Origin: Lachnospiraceae bacterium
Lineage (GTDB): Bacteria; Bacillota; Clostridia; Lachnospirales; Lachnospiraceae
Assembly: GCA_017408735.1 (NCBI GenBank)
Contig: JAFQUB010000023.1
Coordinates: 107,053-171,052, forward strand
DNA: 64,000 nucleotides
Reading direction: 5' to 3'
Positions 18,279-26,268 of the stretch are shown piece by piece (within the stretch, counting starts at the first letter, position 1; each line of letters starts with the position of its first letter). The notes below the pieces were generated by a model, which had not been told where the DNA came from, searched no databases, and saw only the letters and a list, made by a program, of their open reading frames with translations. The position numbers were made by a program, and so were the translations under genes.

Positions 18279-19682
18279 CTATATTAATTTTATAATATCC
18301 CCTATTGGAAGATTTGGATTTTCTGTACCCTTAAACATAATTTTACAAAGATAATAATAAAGATACTCCAGCTGTTCTCTGGAAACCGCCTTAATCTGAT
18401 GTTCAAAATTGAAATCCAATCCATTATCTTCCGGCCGATGCATAACGGTTAAATACATTGCCTGGGTTGTGGCTCCGTTCGGATACCACTTTGTCTTATA
18501 TTTAATATCGCCTAACTTATCCAGACCTTTTTCTTTTAATGTCATTGGCTGATAAGTTAAAGACATTGGTTCGTAAGTGCAGCCCGGTGCTGTATTATAC
18601 ACCTGAGTTCTGTGACTGAAATAAGACACCGGATTATAGTTTGCATAACGAAACATTTCGTTTTGTTTGTCACGAATTTCGTAAATTCCCTCTAAAAAGG
18701 TCTTAGTTTCCGGTATAATGGTACGGAACGGGAAAGAATGAATTCTTGTTCCTCCACTTTTCTTTTCAGACAAAGTCGCCCTTCTCGCAATTGCGGTGTT
18801 AATAGAAACATCATCATTTCCATTAGTTTTCTGAAAATAGGTACGAAGCCCCATAAGTAACAGGCACACCAAAGATACATGATACTTTTCGCAGAAATCC
18901 ATCAAACGTTTGGTAGGCTCTCCCTCCAAATGGAATATATCTAATTCTGCATCTACAGAATCTGACACATTTTTCGCAGCTCTTGCCTTTGGATTTTTGC
19001 TTTTCGCTCTTTCTTCGTCCAGTTTTTTTGTTCCGTCAATCCCATTGTAAATAGGTTCAGAACTTTCAATCAGCTTTTTAAAATATTCTTCGTCTCTGTC
19101 CTTAGCTTTACAGCCGGCTTCATAGGCCAAATCTTTTTTTAACTGTTCAATATAGGATGCCATTTCCTTCGGATACGGTATTCCCTCATATTTTTGGCTA
19201 CAGTATATTTCAATAATATCCTTTAAAAAGCAAATAATTGACTGTGCATCCATGGTTAAGTGGTCTACTAACAGATACACGCCATTGAATCCATCCGGTG
19301 TTTTTATCATCACTACCCTGTTCTGTGGTGCATCCTCACGTTTAAACGGTACTTCCGTCCACTTTCTCATGGTTGCTTCTGCTTCTTCCATGGTTTGCCC
19401 CGAAAAGTCCACAAATTCAATATCTCTTTCTTCTTTGTCTACAACATATTGATAATATGTTCCTTCTTTATCTTTCGCAAAACGAAGACGCATGGATTCA
19501 CAACGTTCGTATGCTATATAAATGGATTGTTTTAACACTTCCCAATCAATTTCTGTCTGAATAGTAAGACTATTACCAATATTTACCACTTGTTTCTTTG
19601 GACAAAAGTTTAAATAATATAAGTGAAACTTTTGTGCGTTTGTCAATGGATATACCGTATACCCTTTTCTTTTTCTCATCAT
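18279..19682 (-). CDS. Condensation-domain-like acyltransferase
   Basis: 467 residues with the fold of NRPS condensation domains and related acyltransferases. The active-site motif HHxxxDG appears as VDHLTMDAQS (second His and the Asp kept). Typical later blocks include the stretch around NTAIARRAT and RIHSFPFRT. It stands alone, without adenylation or carrier domains in the chain; those are separate genes next door. It should join the carrier-bound acyl group to an amine or alcohol. Its start overlaps the hydrolase stop by 4 bp, showing translational coupling. Confidence 0.8.
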   Translation of the reverse strand: MMRKRKGYTVYPLTNAQKFHLYYLNFCPKKQVVNIGNSLTIQTEIDWEVLKQSIYIAYERCESMRLRFAKDKEGTYYQYVVDKEERDIEFVDFSGQTMEEAEATMRKWTEVPFKREDAPQNRVVMIKTPDGFNGVYLLVDHLTMDAQSIICFLKDIIEIYCSQKYEGIPYPKEMASYIEQLKKDLAYEAGCKAKDRDEEYFKKLIESSEPIYNGIDGTKKLDEERAKSKNPKARAAKNVSDSVDAELDIFHLEGEPTKRLMDFCEKYHVSLVCLLLMGLRTYFQKTNGNDDVSINTAIARRATLSEKKSGGTRIHSFPFRTIIPETKTFLEGIYEIRDKQNEMFRYANYNPVSYFSHRTQVYNTAPGCTYEPMSLTYQPMTLKEKGLDKLGDIKYKTKWYPNGATTQAMYLTVMHRPEDNGLDFNFEHQIKAVSREQLEYLYYYLCKIMFKGTENPNLPIGDIIKLI

Positions 19683-20629
19683 TTTAGTTTTATAATCCCT
19701 TCTGTAAATTCTGTCAGCGCTTTTTCATATCCAGGCATATCTTTATAATAGCATTCTGCATGAGCCGCCCCTTTTACAATCAGCTTCATTTTTTCAGAAG
19801 CACAATTTTCATATATTTCATCACACATTCTACATGGCACAAAAGTATCTGCATCACCATGTATAAATAAAATTGGTATTTTTGCCTTTCTTACTTCCCT
19901 TGCCGCATTACATTCATCCATGCCATAGCCTGCAAATTTGCGATTCATAATATCCGCAATTTTAATTGTAAAATATGCAGGCATGTGATACATGCTGTTT
20001 AACACATGAGTAAATACATATTTTGGAGAAGTAAAAGCGCAGTCAGATACAATTCCTTTTACCTGCTTCGGAAGTTCCAAACCACTTGCCATTAACACCG
20101 TTGCTGCTCCCATGGAAGTTCCATGCAGCAATATCTCTACGTCCTCCCCACATTCTCTAATTGCCCATTTTATCCATTTCATGGCATCCAAACGGTCCAG
20201 ACAGCCAAATCCTATATATTCGCCCTCACTTTGTCCGTGGGCTCTCTCATCTACCATCATCATTCCATAACCACGCTTCAAATAGTAATCCGAGAGTCCC
20301 ACATAATCATTCATTCCTTCGCTGGTATAACCATGGAAGCAGATAACCAGCTTTTTTCCCTGTTCAGGCGGAAAATAGGTAGCATGCAGCTTTAATCCAT
20401 CATGAGAAGCCACATAAACATCCTTGTGATTATGTGTCATAAGCTGCTGTCTTCTCTGCTTAATCATTGGTATGTACTGATCCCAGTCTGTCCCTGCCAT
20501 TTTCATAGTTCTCTCTACTTTCGCCCGATTACGTTTCATGGTTCTTCGGTAAAAGTAAGCCGCAATTCCAACTTGTGCCACTGCCAGAACACCTACGGTA
20601 GTAAGCACCACTCCAAATTCTTTTCCCAT
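19679..20629 (-). CDS. Alpha/beta hydrolase, membrane-anchored
   Basis: 316 residues. One N-terminal transmembrane segment (about 6-27) is followed by basic residues, then an alpha/beta hydrolase domain. The oxyanion region is HGYTSEG, the nucleophile elbow GTSMGAA, the acid HGDADTFVP, and the catalytic His is in GAAHAECYY. It is similar to the BAAT/Fsh-like peptidase-type hydrolases often annotated as membrane-bound esterases. In this operon it may release or edit the acyl product. Confidence 0.88.
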   Translation of the reverse strand: MGKEFGVVLTTVGVLAVAQVGIAAYFYRRTMKRNRAKVERTMKMAGTDWDQYIPMIKQRRQQLMTHNHKDVYVASHDGLKLHATYFPPEQGKKLVICFHGYTSEGMNDYVGLSDYYLKRGYGMMMVDERAHGQSEGEYIGFGCLDRLDAMKWIKWAIRECGEDVEILLHGTSMGAATVLMASGLELPKQVKGIVSDCAFTSPKYVFTHVLNSMYHMPAYFTIKIADIMNRKFAGYGMDECNAAREVRKAKIPILFIHGDADTFVPCRMCDEIYENCASEKMKLIVKGAAHAECYYKDMPGYEKALTEFTEGIIKLK

Positions 20630-20667
20630 TTTCTTTCCCCTTCTTTCAACTCACAACTTAATAAACA

Positions 20668-21003
20668 TTATTTCTTTCTTTTGCAGTCTATCAATTCTTT
20701 CAATCTTAACGCTTTGTCAATGTTTCCCTCTACTTTTAACTGCTGTAAGGTTACTGCCATAACCGGATCTAATTTTCCTTCTGCAATTTTCATCAACACT
20801 TCTGCTGTACATGTGAACATAACATCTCTGTCAAAGTATTCATATGGCTCTACATGCAATTTTCCCTCTTTCGCTTCAACATAAAAAATACCGGAGCCTT
20901 CCCCGATAATGTTAAACTGGTAAGCCAAATGTTCAGTCACGTCACTGATATCAGCTTGCATAAACTCTCCTTTTATCTGTGCAAAAACATCTGCGTATGT
21001 CAT
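20668..21003 (-). CDS. SCP2 sterol-binding domain protein
   Basis: 111 residues matching the SCP2 fold: FNIIGEGSGIFYVEAKEGKLHVEP, then FTCTAEVLMKIAEGKLDPVMAVTLQQLKVEG (shown here in family-typical order), a hydrophobic lipid pocket. It is the first gene of the TetR-controlled operon and may bind the lipid product or precursor. The ATG at 21003 was chosen, with GGAGGG 7 bases upstream. Confidence 0.82.
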   Translation of the reverse strand: MTYADVFAQIKGEFMQADISDVTEHLAYQFNIIGEGSGIFYVEAKEGKLHVEPYEYFDRDVMFTCTAEVLMKIAEGKLDPVMAVTLQQLKVEGNIDKALRLKELIDCKRKK

Positions 21004-21024
21004 TCCGATTCCCTCCATCATTTC

Positions 21025-21037
21025 CGACCGTCAGTCG
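21025..21037. promoter_or_regulatory. TetR operator 1
   Basis: Pseudo-palindrome CGACCGTCAGTCG between the -10 box and the start of the SCP2 gene. It is the same motif as operator 2 in the opposite orientation (GACCGTNNGTCG). Confidence 0.65.
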
Positions 21038-21053
21038 AGTTTTTTCCTTTAAT

Positions 21054-21082
21054 AAGATAACACTTTTTCGACCCACGGTCAA
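21054..21082 (-). promoter_or_regulatory. Promoter of the SCP2-hydrolase-condensation-carrier-ligase operon
   Basis: -35 TTGACC (21077-21082), 17-bp spacer, -10 TATCTT (21054-21059). Operator 2 covers the -35 box and operator 1 lies downstream, so a bound repressor would block it. Confidence 0.7.
21069..21081. promoter_or_regulatory. TetR operator 2
   Basis: CGACCCACGGTCA on the + strand; on the - strand it reads as the GACCGTGGGTCG copy of operator 1. It overlaps the -35 box of the leftward promoter. Confidence 0.65.
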
Positions 21083-21118
21083 TATAATGTTTGTAAAATT
21101 TTCCATTCTATTTTTTAT

Positions 21119-21147
21119 TTGCCTATTTTTAATTTTCGTACTATAAT
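21119..21147 (+). promoter_or_regulatory. Promoter of the TetR gene
   Basis: -35 TTGCCT (21119-21124), 17-bp spacer, -10 TATAAT (21142-21147). It is divergent from the operon promoter. Confidence 0.7.
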
Positions 21148-21185
21148 GAACAAACAAACATGAATAACTCAGAAAGGAGACACCC

Positions 21186-21818
21186 ATGTCCAATTCAACA
21201 AAATATGATAAAATTTTGGATGCCCTTTTGGAATTGTTAGAAACCAAAAATATACAAAACATTTCTGTTAGTGAAATTGCATATACAGCCGGCATTGGCA
21301 AGGGAAGTATTTACTACTATTTTCCTTCCAAAAATGCTATTTTTGAGGCTTTGATTGAACGCAGTTACCGGAAGCCATTGGAAACTGCCAAAGCATTGGC
21401 AAGCCAGACTAGTGTTTCCCCGTTTACCCGTATGTCAATGATTTTTCAGGCATGTAAAAGTTCTTCTCTTGCCTTTCTTCATACAAAAAAAGATTCTACA
21501 CTGAGCAATGTGCAGGAAGAAGCCTTTTTACATCAAAAATATTTAAGTCACATGATTACAGAATTAAAGCCGGAACTGGCAAAAATTATAGAACAAGGTA
21601 TCACGCAGGGACAAATTCAATTTAACAATCCTATAGCACTGGCTGAAATTGTGTTGATTGTATTAGCAGTAAAATTTGATAACACTCTGGTTCCATCCAG
21701 TTGGGAAGAAATCGAAGATACTATTCTCGGGCTGATTACGCTACTGGAAAAGGGTACGGACAATCCTGCCGGTTCTTTGAATTTCCTCATGATTTCAGAA
21801 TATCTTCCGGAATCATAA
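21186..21818 (+). CDS. TetR/AcrR family regulator
   Basis: 210 residues. The N-terminal helix-turn-helix (about 8-52) has the family signature ISVSEIAYTAGIGKGSIYYYFPSKNAIFEAL, seen here as SEIAYTAGIGKG and YYYFPSK. The C-terminal two-thirds is a helical ligand and dimer domain. It is divergent from the acyl-carrier operon with two operator copies between them, so it most likely represses that operon until an acyl or lipid ligand binds. AAAGGAG precedes the ATG. Confidence 0.92.
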   Translation: MSNSTKYDKILDALLELLETKNIQNISVSEIAYTAGIGKGSIYYYFPSKNAIFEALIERSYRKPLETAKALASQTSVSPFTRMSMIFQACKSSSLAFLHTKKDSTLSNVQEEAFLHQKYLSHMITELKPELAKIIEQGITQGQIQFNNPIALAEIVLIVLAVKFDNTLVPSSWEEIEDTILGLITLLEKGTDNPAGSLNFLMISEYLPES

Positions 21819-21832
21819 ATTCTATGCAACGC

Positions 21833-21866
21833 AAAAACTCCACAGTTTTCGAACTGTGGAGTTTTT
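21833..21866. terminator. Bidirectional terminator
   Basis: A 15-bp perfect stem with a TTCG loop and A/T tracts built into both ends lies between the convergent tetR and deacetylase genes and serves both. Confidence 0.92.
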
Positions 21867-21870
21867 GTGC

Positions 21871-22860
21871 TTATTTAAATGTATATCCCTGAGCTATGGC
21901 ATTATCAATAAAATCGCCTAAAATAGCAGTATTTGTTGAGGATACTGCATGAAGCAAATAAATTGCTCCCGGATGCAAAGCATCTGTTGTCTTCTTTAAT
22001 GCCTCATCATGAGCCATCTGGTTTTCCGGATCCCAGTCATGGAATGCAAAGCTCCAAAACACACCTGTATAGCCACATTTATCCATTACACCAAGAAACT
22101 GTTCAGAAAAAATTCCTGCCGGACAACGAAACAAATACATTTCGTAATCGAAGTTTTCTTTCACATAATTGTGAAGTTCCATAATTTCGTTTTCCTGGCC
22201 CTCTAAGGATAAAGAGGACACACCTGCTGAGGGATGGGTCACACTGTGATTTCCAACAACATGTCCTTCCTCAATCATTCGCCGAACCAATTCCGGCTCT
22301 TTTTTCGCATAATCCATGGTGATGAAAAATACTGCTTTTACATTTTTTTCTTTCAATACATCCAGAATTTGAGGAGTATATCCATTTTCGTATCCTTCAT
22401 CAAAAGTAAGATAAATTACTTTTTCATCGCTCTCATCCATAATAAATCTTACTGCATGACTCCCATACTTTTCCTGAAACTGAAGACATCCGGCCGGTCG
22501 ATTCATGTCATCCACCTGAGTTCCCTGTCCCCAGCCGCTAGACTCTGTAGACATCGCCTGCAATTCTTCGTTAGAAGGTATAGCCACTTCCTTATAAATC
22601 GCACTTTTCCCTACATTTGTTTCTTCCGGAAGGTCTGTCGGTATTACATAATCCGGCTGCTCCCCATTGATTGGTTCTTGCTCTATTATTGTTGGTGACG
22701 GCATTTCTGTAACCTGAGCTTCTTCTGTCACTAGATTTTCTGCTTCCGATTCCATGTCATTTACACTCACATTACCCACTGTTTCTTCTTTTCCGCATCC
22801 GGAGAGAAACATAGCCATACACCCGCAGATAACTATCTTTCGAAAATTCTTATTGTTCAT
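21871..22860 (-). CDS. pdaA: PdaA-type polysaccharide deacetylase lipoprotein
   Basis: 329 residues. A lipoprotein signal ends at the lipobox FLSGCG, so it is anchored outside the membrane. A low-complexity linker follows, then a NodB domain (about 145-325) with LTFDEGYENGYTP (acidic metal site), GNHSVTHPS (metal His pair) and PGAIYLLHAVS. These details match PdaA, which deacetylates N-acetylmuramic acid on the way to muramic delta-lactam in spore cortex. That suggests a spore-former. The ATG at 22860 overlaps the end of the ComFB gene by 11 bp; an earlier start would lie deeper in that gene. Confidence 0.88.
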   Translation of the reverse strand: MNNKNFRKIVICGCMAMFLSGCGKEETVGNVSVNDMESEAENLVTEEAQVTEMPSPTIIEQEPINGEQPDYVIPTDLPEETNVGKSAIYKEVAIPSNEELQAMSTESSGWGQGTQVDDMNRPAGCLQFQEKYGSHAVRFIMDESDEKVIYLTFDEGYENGYTPQILDVLKEKNVKAVFFITMDYAKKEPELVRRMIEEGHVVGNHSVTHPSAGVSSLSLEGQENEIMELHNYVKENFDYEMYLFRCPAGIFSEQFLGVMDKCGYTGVFWSFAFHDWDPENQMAHDEALKKTTDALHPGAIYLLHAVSSTNTAILGDFIDNAIAQGYTFK

Positions 22861-23134
22861 GACGTGGTTTTTCCTTGATGATCTCGGAAGCACTCACAAT
22901 TTTTCTTAATACATCTGTATTGCTGTTCTGGTTTAATTCCTGTACTTTTGAAAATAATTCTCCTTTTTCTGATGCAACGTATCTTGGTGTAACATGATTT
23001 AACACATACGCAGCAATGTCTGCTTTACATTTGTCACAAGTGCAGCACCCCAAAGAATCTACAATTGATTCCATTTTTTCAAAAACAATATCTTCCATGA
23101 TGTTTCTAACACCTTGTCCATTATATTCGTTCAT
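22850..23134 (-). CDS. ComFB family protein
   Basis: 94 residues. It shows the family pattern IMEDIVFEKM, CCTCDKCKADIAAYVLNHV (Cys-x-Cys-x-x-Cys) and TPRYVASEKGELF. The family's role is unclear; B. subtilis ComFB lies in the late competence operon, and other members bind c-di-nucleotides. The ribosome site AGAGGGA lies 7 bases before the ATG. It overlaps and precedes the deacetylase gene. Confidence 0.85.
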   Translation of the reverse strand: MNEYNGQGVRNIMEDIVFEKMESIVDSLGCCTCDKCKADIAAYVLNHVTPRYVASEKGELFSKVQELNQNSNTDVLRKIVSASEIIKEKPRHEQ

Positions 23135-23236
23135 ATCTTTCCCTCTTCTTCTTTCTTTTTTCTTTGTAAAACCAACACTGTTTTAATGTATCGGATTATT
23201 TTCCTTATTACTTTAGGCAAAATAATATTTTATCAC

Positions 23237-23965
23237 TTATTTTAAATACTTCATAATATCTTTTACTTCTTCAGTGTCCTTTTTCAGCAAATCTGCCAAT
23301 TCTTCCACAAGGGGTTTTCTATTGTGAGCTTTTTCAAATTCCGTGATACATTTATCCACTTCATCTATCTGTTTCACAATATAATCCTCTGCCTGATTTT
23401 CCGTTTCCACTTCATAAATGGCAGCTTCCATACTCTGACATATATGTTCCATAAGATAATTTTCAATATTTTCGATTTCCGGCTGCCCTTCTGCAGAAAA
23501 TATACCATTCAGAAGTCCAATATTCCCCTCCTGAATCAAATCTTCCAGAAGCACTCCCTGTCCCTTGTAAATTCTTGCCAAATCCACAATGCGGTTCAGA
23601 TACCCGGTAATCAATTCTGCCTTTGCTTCTTCGTCCCTTTTTACTGCTTTCCAGAAAACTTCCTGTAAACGTTCTTCTGAAATATCCTGATAGTCTTTGA
23701 TTTCTTCCATATACATTTTAAGAAATCTGGAATCTTCTTCTTTCTCTTCCGGTACTTCTGTTTTCTCTTTTACATAATCCACAATCTGAATTTTATTTTC
23801 TATTAAATAGTCATATACTGCCTGCAGTTGTTCTTCCGACAGTTTCAAATCTTTTAATTCTTCTTTAATATCATCCGTTGCCAACATATTCTCATAACTT
23901 TTGGCAATTTCTTTTAAACCGTTAATAGCATTTGCAAAGCTTTCCTGATTCATATTTTCCTCCAT
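23237..23965 (-). CDS. Sigma-70-like protein lacking region 4
   Basis: 242 residues. The middle (about 95-165) matches sigma region 1.2-2.2: RFLKMYMEEI, then LITGYLNRIVDLARIYKGQGVLLEDLIQEGNIGLLNGI, cited here as its LEDLIQEGNIGL core-binding motif. The stretch where region 2.3-2.4 should read the -10 box is degenerate (EIENIENYLMEHI). The tail (about 205-242) resembles the region 3 helix-turn-helix. No region 4 follows, so -35 recognition is missing. The N-terminal 90 residues are acidic and helical. It may bind RNA polymerase core without normal promoter binding, or be a decayed sigma factor. Confidence 0.75.
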   Translation of the reverse strand: MEENMNQESFANAINGLKEIAKSYENMLATDDIKEELKDLKLSEEQLQAVYDYLIENKIQIVDYVKEKTEVPEEKEEDSRFLKMYMEEIKDYQDISEERLQEVFWKAVKRDEEAKAELITGYLNRIVDLARIYKGQGVLLEDLIQEGNIGLLNGIFSAEGQPEIENIENYLMEHICQSMEAAIYEVETENQAEDYIVKQIDEVDKCITEFEKAHNRKPLVEELADLLKKDTEEVKDIMKYLK

Positions 23966-23973
23966 TAGAATGG

Positions 23974-24807
23974 TTATCTCTTTTTATGTTCGTGTGTAAA
24001 AAGATGATCCTGACAATACTCATAATTTCCTTCGCACTTAGAACAAAAACGGAATTCCAAATGTTCTCCATCTTCTTCAGTTCTTCCACAAATGGCACAC
24101 TTATGTTTTGTAATTCCTTTGGAATACTCTACTTTTTTTCTATAAGTACGTTTTCTTTTTATTTCTGATGGTGAAATTCTCTGGTAATTTCTTGTAGTCA
24201 AGAAAAATACCACAAAATTTAAAACAGATGCAATAATTACCACTCTGTTTGCCCATCCACTGATAATTGCCACGAAAGCCAGATATGCCACATCAAAGTA
24301 TGCCATCCATTTGATTTTTAATGGAATAATAAAGTACAACATAACTTTCATATCCGGATAGGAAGCCGCAAATGCAAGGAAAATAGACATATTAATATAA
24401 TATGTGCTAAATGCTCCTCCCATACCCACATAGGTTACTCCACTGATTTTACCTATAATATACAGTACAAACGCTCCTAAAATGGTAAATAAGATACCGG
24501 AGAATATATATACATTATAACGAAATGTTCCCCAGTTTCTTTCTAGTGTTGTTCCCAATGAATAGTAGAAGAACAACATAACAAATGTAAAAATGCCAAA
24601 ACTTGGTGGCGGAATAAAGAGCCATGTAACCAATCTCCACAACTGGCCCTGCATAATATATGCAGGTTCTAACGTAAGATAATTTAATATATTTGGTGCC
24701 ACAAAATTCAATATATACCCAATTACATAACATCCAATCAACCATATAGAAAGATTTGTGATTGCAAACTTTCCAAATTTTCTTTCCAGTTTATTTAACC
24801 AGTTCAT
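23974..24807 (-). CDS. Rhomboid-like membrane protein with C-terminal zinc ribbon
   Basis: 277 residues. Six or so membrane segments carry rhomboid-family landmarks (GQLWRLVTWLFIP, LERNWGTFRYNVYI). The serine motif GxSG is not clear; the matching place reads GMGGAFSTYY. A cytoplasmic tail has a zinc-ribbon pattern: CAICG, then CSKCEG, a Cys and a His pair at the end (about 230-275). It could be an inactive rhomboid acting as a scaffold. It is 8 bp upstream of the sigma-like gene, so the two are probably co-transcribed. Confidence 0.75.
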   Translation of the reverse strand: MNWLNKLERKFGKFAITNLSIWLIGCYVIGYILNFVAPNILNYLTLEPAYIMQGQLWRLVTWLFIPPPSFGIFTFVMLFFYYSLGTTLERNWGTFRYNVYIFSGILFTILGAFVLYIIGKISGVTYVGMGGAFSTYYINMSIFLAFAASYPDMKVMLYFIIPLKIKWMAYFDVAYLAFVAIISGWANRVVIIASVLNFVVFFLTTRNYQRISPSEIKRKRTYRKKVEYSKGITKHKCAICGRTEEDGEHLEFRFCSKCEGNYEYCQDHLFTHEHKKR

Positions 24808-24852
24808 TATTTTCGCCTTTCTTTACAAAATTCTTCTATATTAATATATGAA

Positions 24853-25794
24853 TTAAAATAAATTCTTTTTTGAGAATATAATTGCCACAGCAATACTACA
24901 AAGCAATGCAATGCCAATTACAATAGCAAAACCGTACGGACTGTCCGCAAAAGGCATTCCGGCTCCTGCCACATTCATTCCATAAGCACTAAATATCATG
25001 GTTGGTATGGACATCACAATGGTTACTGTTGCCAAAAACTTCATTACAATATTCAGGTTATTTGAAATAATAGATGCAAATGCGTCCACCATACCATTCA
25101 AGATACCACTATATATATTGGCCATTTCGATTGCCTGTTTATTTTCAATAATAACATCTTCCAGCAAATCCGTATCTTCCGGGTACTTCTTGATACTTTC
25201 ACTTTTCAAAAGACGTTCCAGTACTACTTCATTAGAACGAAGTGATGTGGTAAAGTAAACCAAACTCTTTTCCAACTCCAAAAGCTCAATTAATTCGTAA
25301 TTCTTTTGGGACTCGTGCAAATTCTTTTCAATCACTTCACTTTTCTTATCAATAATTCGCAGATAATGAAGGAACATAGTTGCATTTTTATATAAAATTT
25401 GTAATATAAAACGGGTCTTTTTATAGGTAAAAAAGTTCCTCACTCTACCATCCATAAATGCTGTTAAAATTGGTGTTTCTTCCAGACAGACCGTAAAAAT
25501 CAGTTTATCCGTCAATATAATGCCCAACGGAATGGTACCGTACCATTCTTTATCATTTCGTTCTTCAATCACCGGAATATCCACAAGAATCAATGTGTAA
25601 TCATCTTCCACTTCAATACGAGAACGTTCTTCTTCATCCAACGGCGCCCGCAAATCTTCTATGTCAATTCCATATTCCGTAGAAATTGCAAGAAGTTCAG
25701 AGGCGGTAGGGTCAGACAAGGCAACCCAGCAGCCCTCCTGAATCTCGTTGACCTGCCGGATTCCTTCTTCCATGGTTCTGAATATTTTCATCAT
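24853..25794 (-). CDS. corA: CorA-type divalent cation transporter
   Basis: 313 residues. A large cytoplasmic N-terminal domain with a long helix is followed by two C-terminal membrane segments joined by the selectivity motif YGMN. The family forms pentameric Mg2+/Co2+ channels. The leader on the - strand (25795-25960) has several small hairpins, one just before the ribosome site AAGGAG, but no M-box riboswitch pattern. Confidence 0.93.
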   Translation of the reverse strand: MMKIFRTMEEGIRQVNEIQEGCWVALSDPTASELLAISTEYGIDIEDLRAPLDEEERSRIEVEDDYTLILVDIPVIEERNDKEWYGTIPLGIILTDKLIFTVCLEETPILTAFMDGRVRNFFTYKKTRFILQILYKNATMFLHYLRIIDKKSEVIEKNLHESQKNYELIELLELEKSLVYFTTSLRSNEVVLERLLKSESIKKYPEDTDLLEDVIIENKQAIEMANIYSGILNGMVDAFASIISNNLNIVMKFLATVTIVMSIPTMIFSAYGMNVAGAGMPFADSPYGFAIVIGIALLCSIAVAIIFSKKNLF

Positions 25795-26102
25795 GATTTA
25801 CATAACTCCTTTCAAATGCCAATTTCAGGCATCTGACCAGAATAAAGTGTGCCTTAAAATTGGTTTTCTTTTTTTATTTTTTCTTTCCCAAACAGACACC
25901 TTCGTGCCTTACTAGGCCCACTTTCCATAAATCACACTTCCTTTTCTCTTTGATTTTTACATGCCTTTTAAGTTTAACACCATTTTTTTTAAATGTAAAC
26001 AAAAGAAATGCAGGAATTTGTGAATTTTGCATACATTCAAGTAAATTTTTCCTGAAATCTTTCTTAAAGCTTTTCACCCACTATACTTTTCACCTTTTTT
26101 TG
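25795..26102. other. Leader of corA and spacer to the activase gene
   Basis: AT-rich gap between divergent genes. On the - strand it holds hairpins GGCAC/GTGTC (near 25894-25910) and GATGCC/GGCATT (near 25816-25835) in the corA leader. No convincing ORF; both frames open here lack ribosome sites and have odd composition. Confidence 0.55.
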
Positions 26103-26131
26103 TTGTATTTTAAATTTTCTTGTCGTATAAT
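26103..26131 (+). promoter_or_regulatory. Promoter of the activase fusion gene
   Basis: -35 TTGTAT (26103-26108), 17-bp spacer, -10 TATAAT (26126-26131). It leaves a ~130-base leader. Confidence 0.65.
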
Positions 26132-26236
26132 GTAACTTGTTTTGAAAAAATTCACTATACATATGACAGTCCAAAATGAATGTGTTCTTTCATTATTTAA
26201 AGGCTGTCCGCATATAGTTAATAGTCATATTTAGTC

Positions 26237-26268
26237 AGGAGGTAAGGCAGAATACTGCCAAAACAGCT
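26237..26268 (+). promoter_or_regulatory. Ribosome site separated from its start codon by a hairpin
   Basis: AGGAGG (26237-26242) lies 26 bases before the ATG at 26269. The hairpin GGCAG-AATA-CTGCC (26246-26259) sits between them; folding it leaves 12 bases. No alternative in-frame start is present in the gap. Confidence 0.6.

Noticed and set aside
25795..25960. An M-box Mg2+ riboswitch before corA
   Set aside because: Hairpins exist, but the conserved M-box sequence blocks were not found.
25860..26135. A 91-residue + strand ORF in the corA-activase gap
   Set aside because: Phe-rich composition from T-runs, no ribosome site, and it covers the activase promoter.
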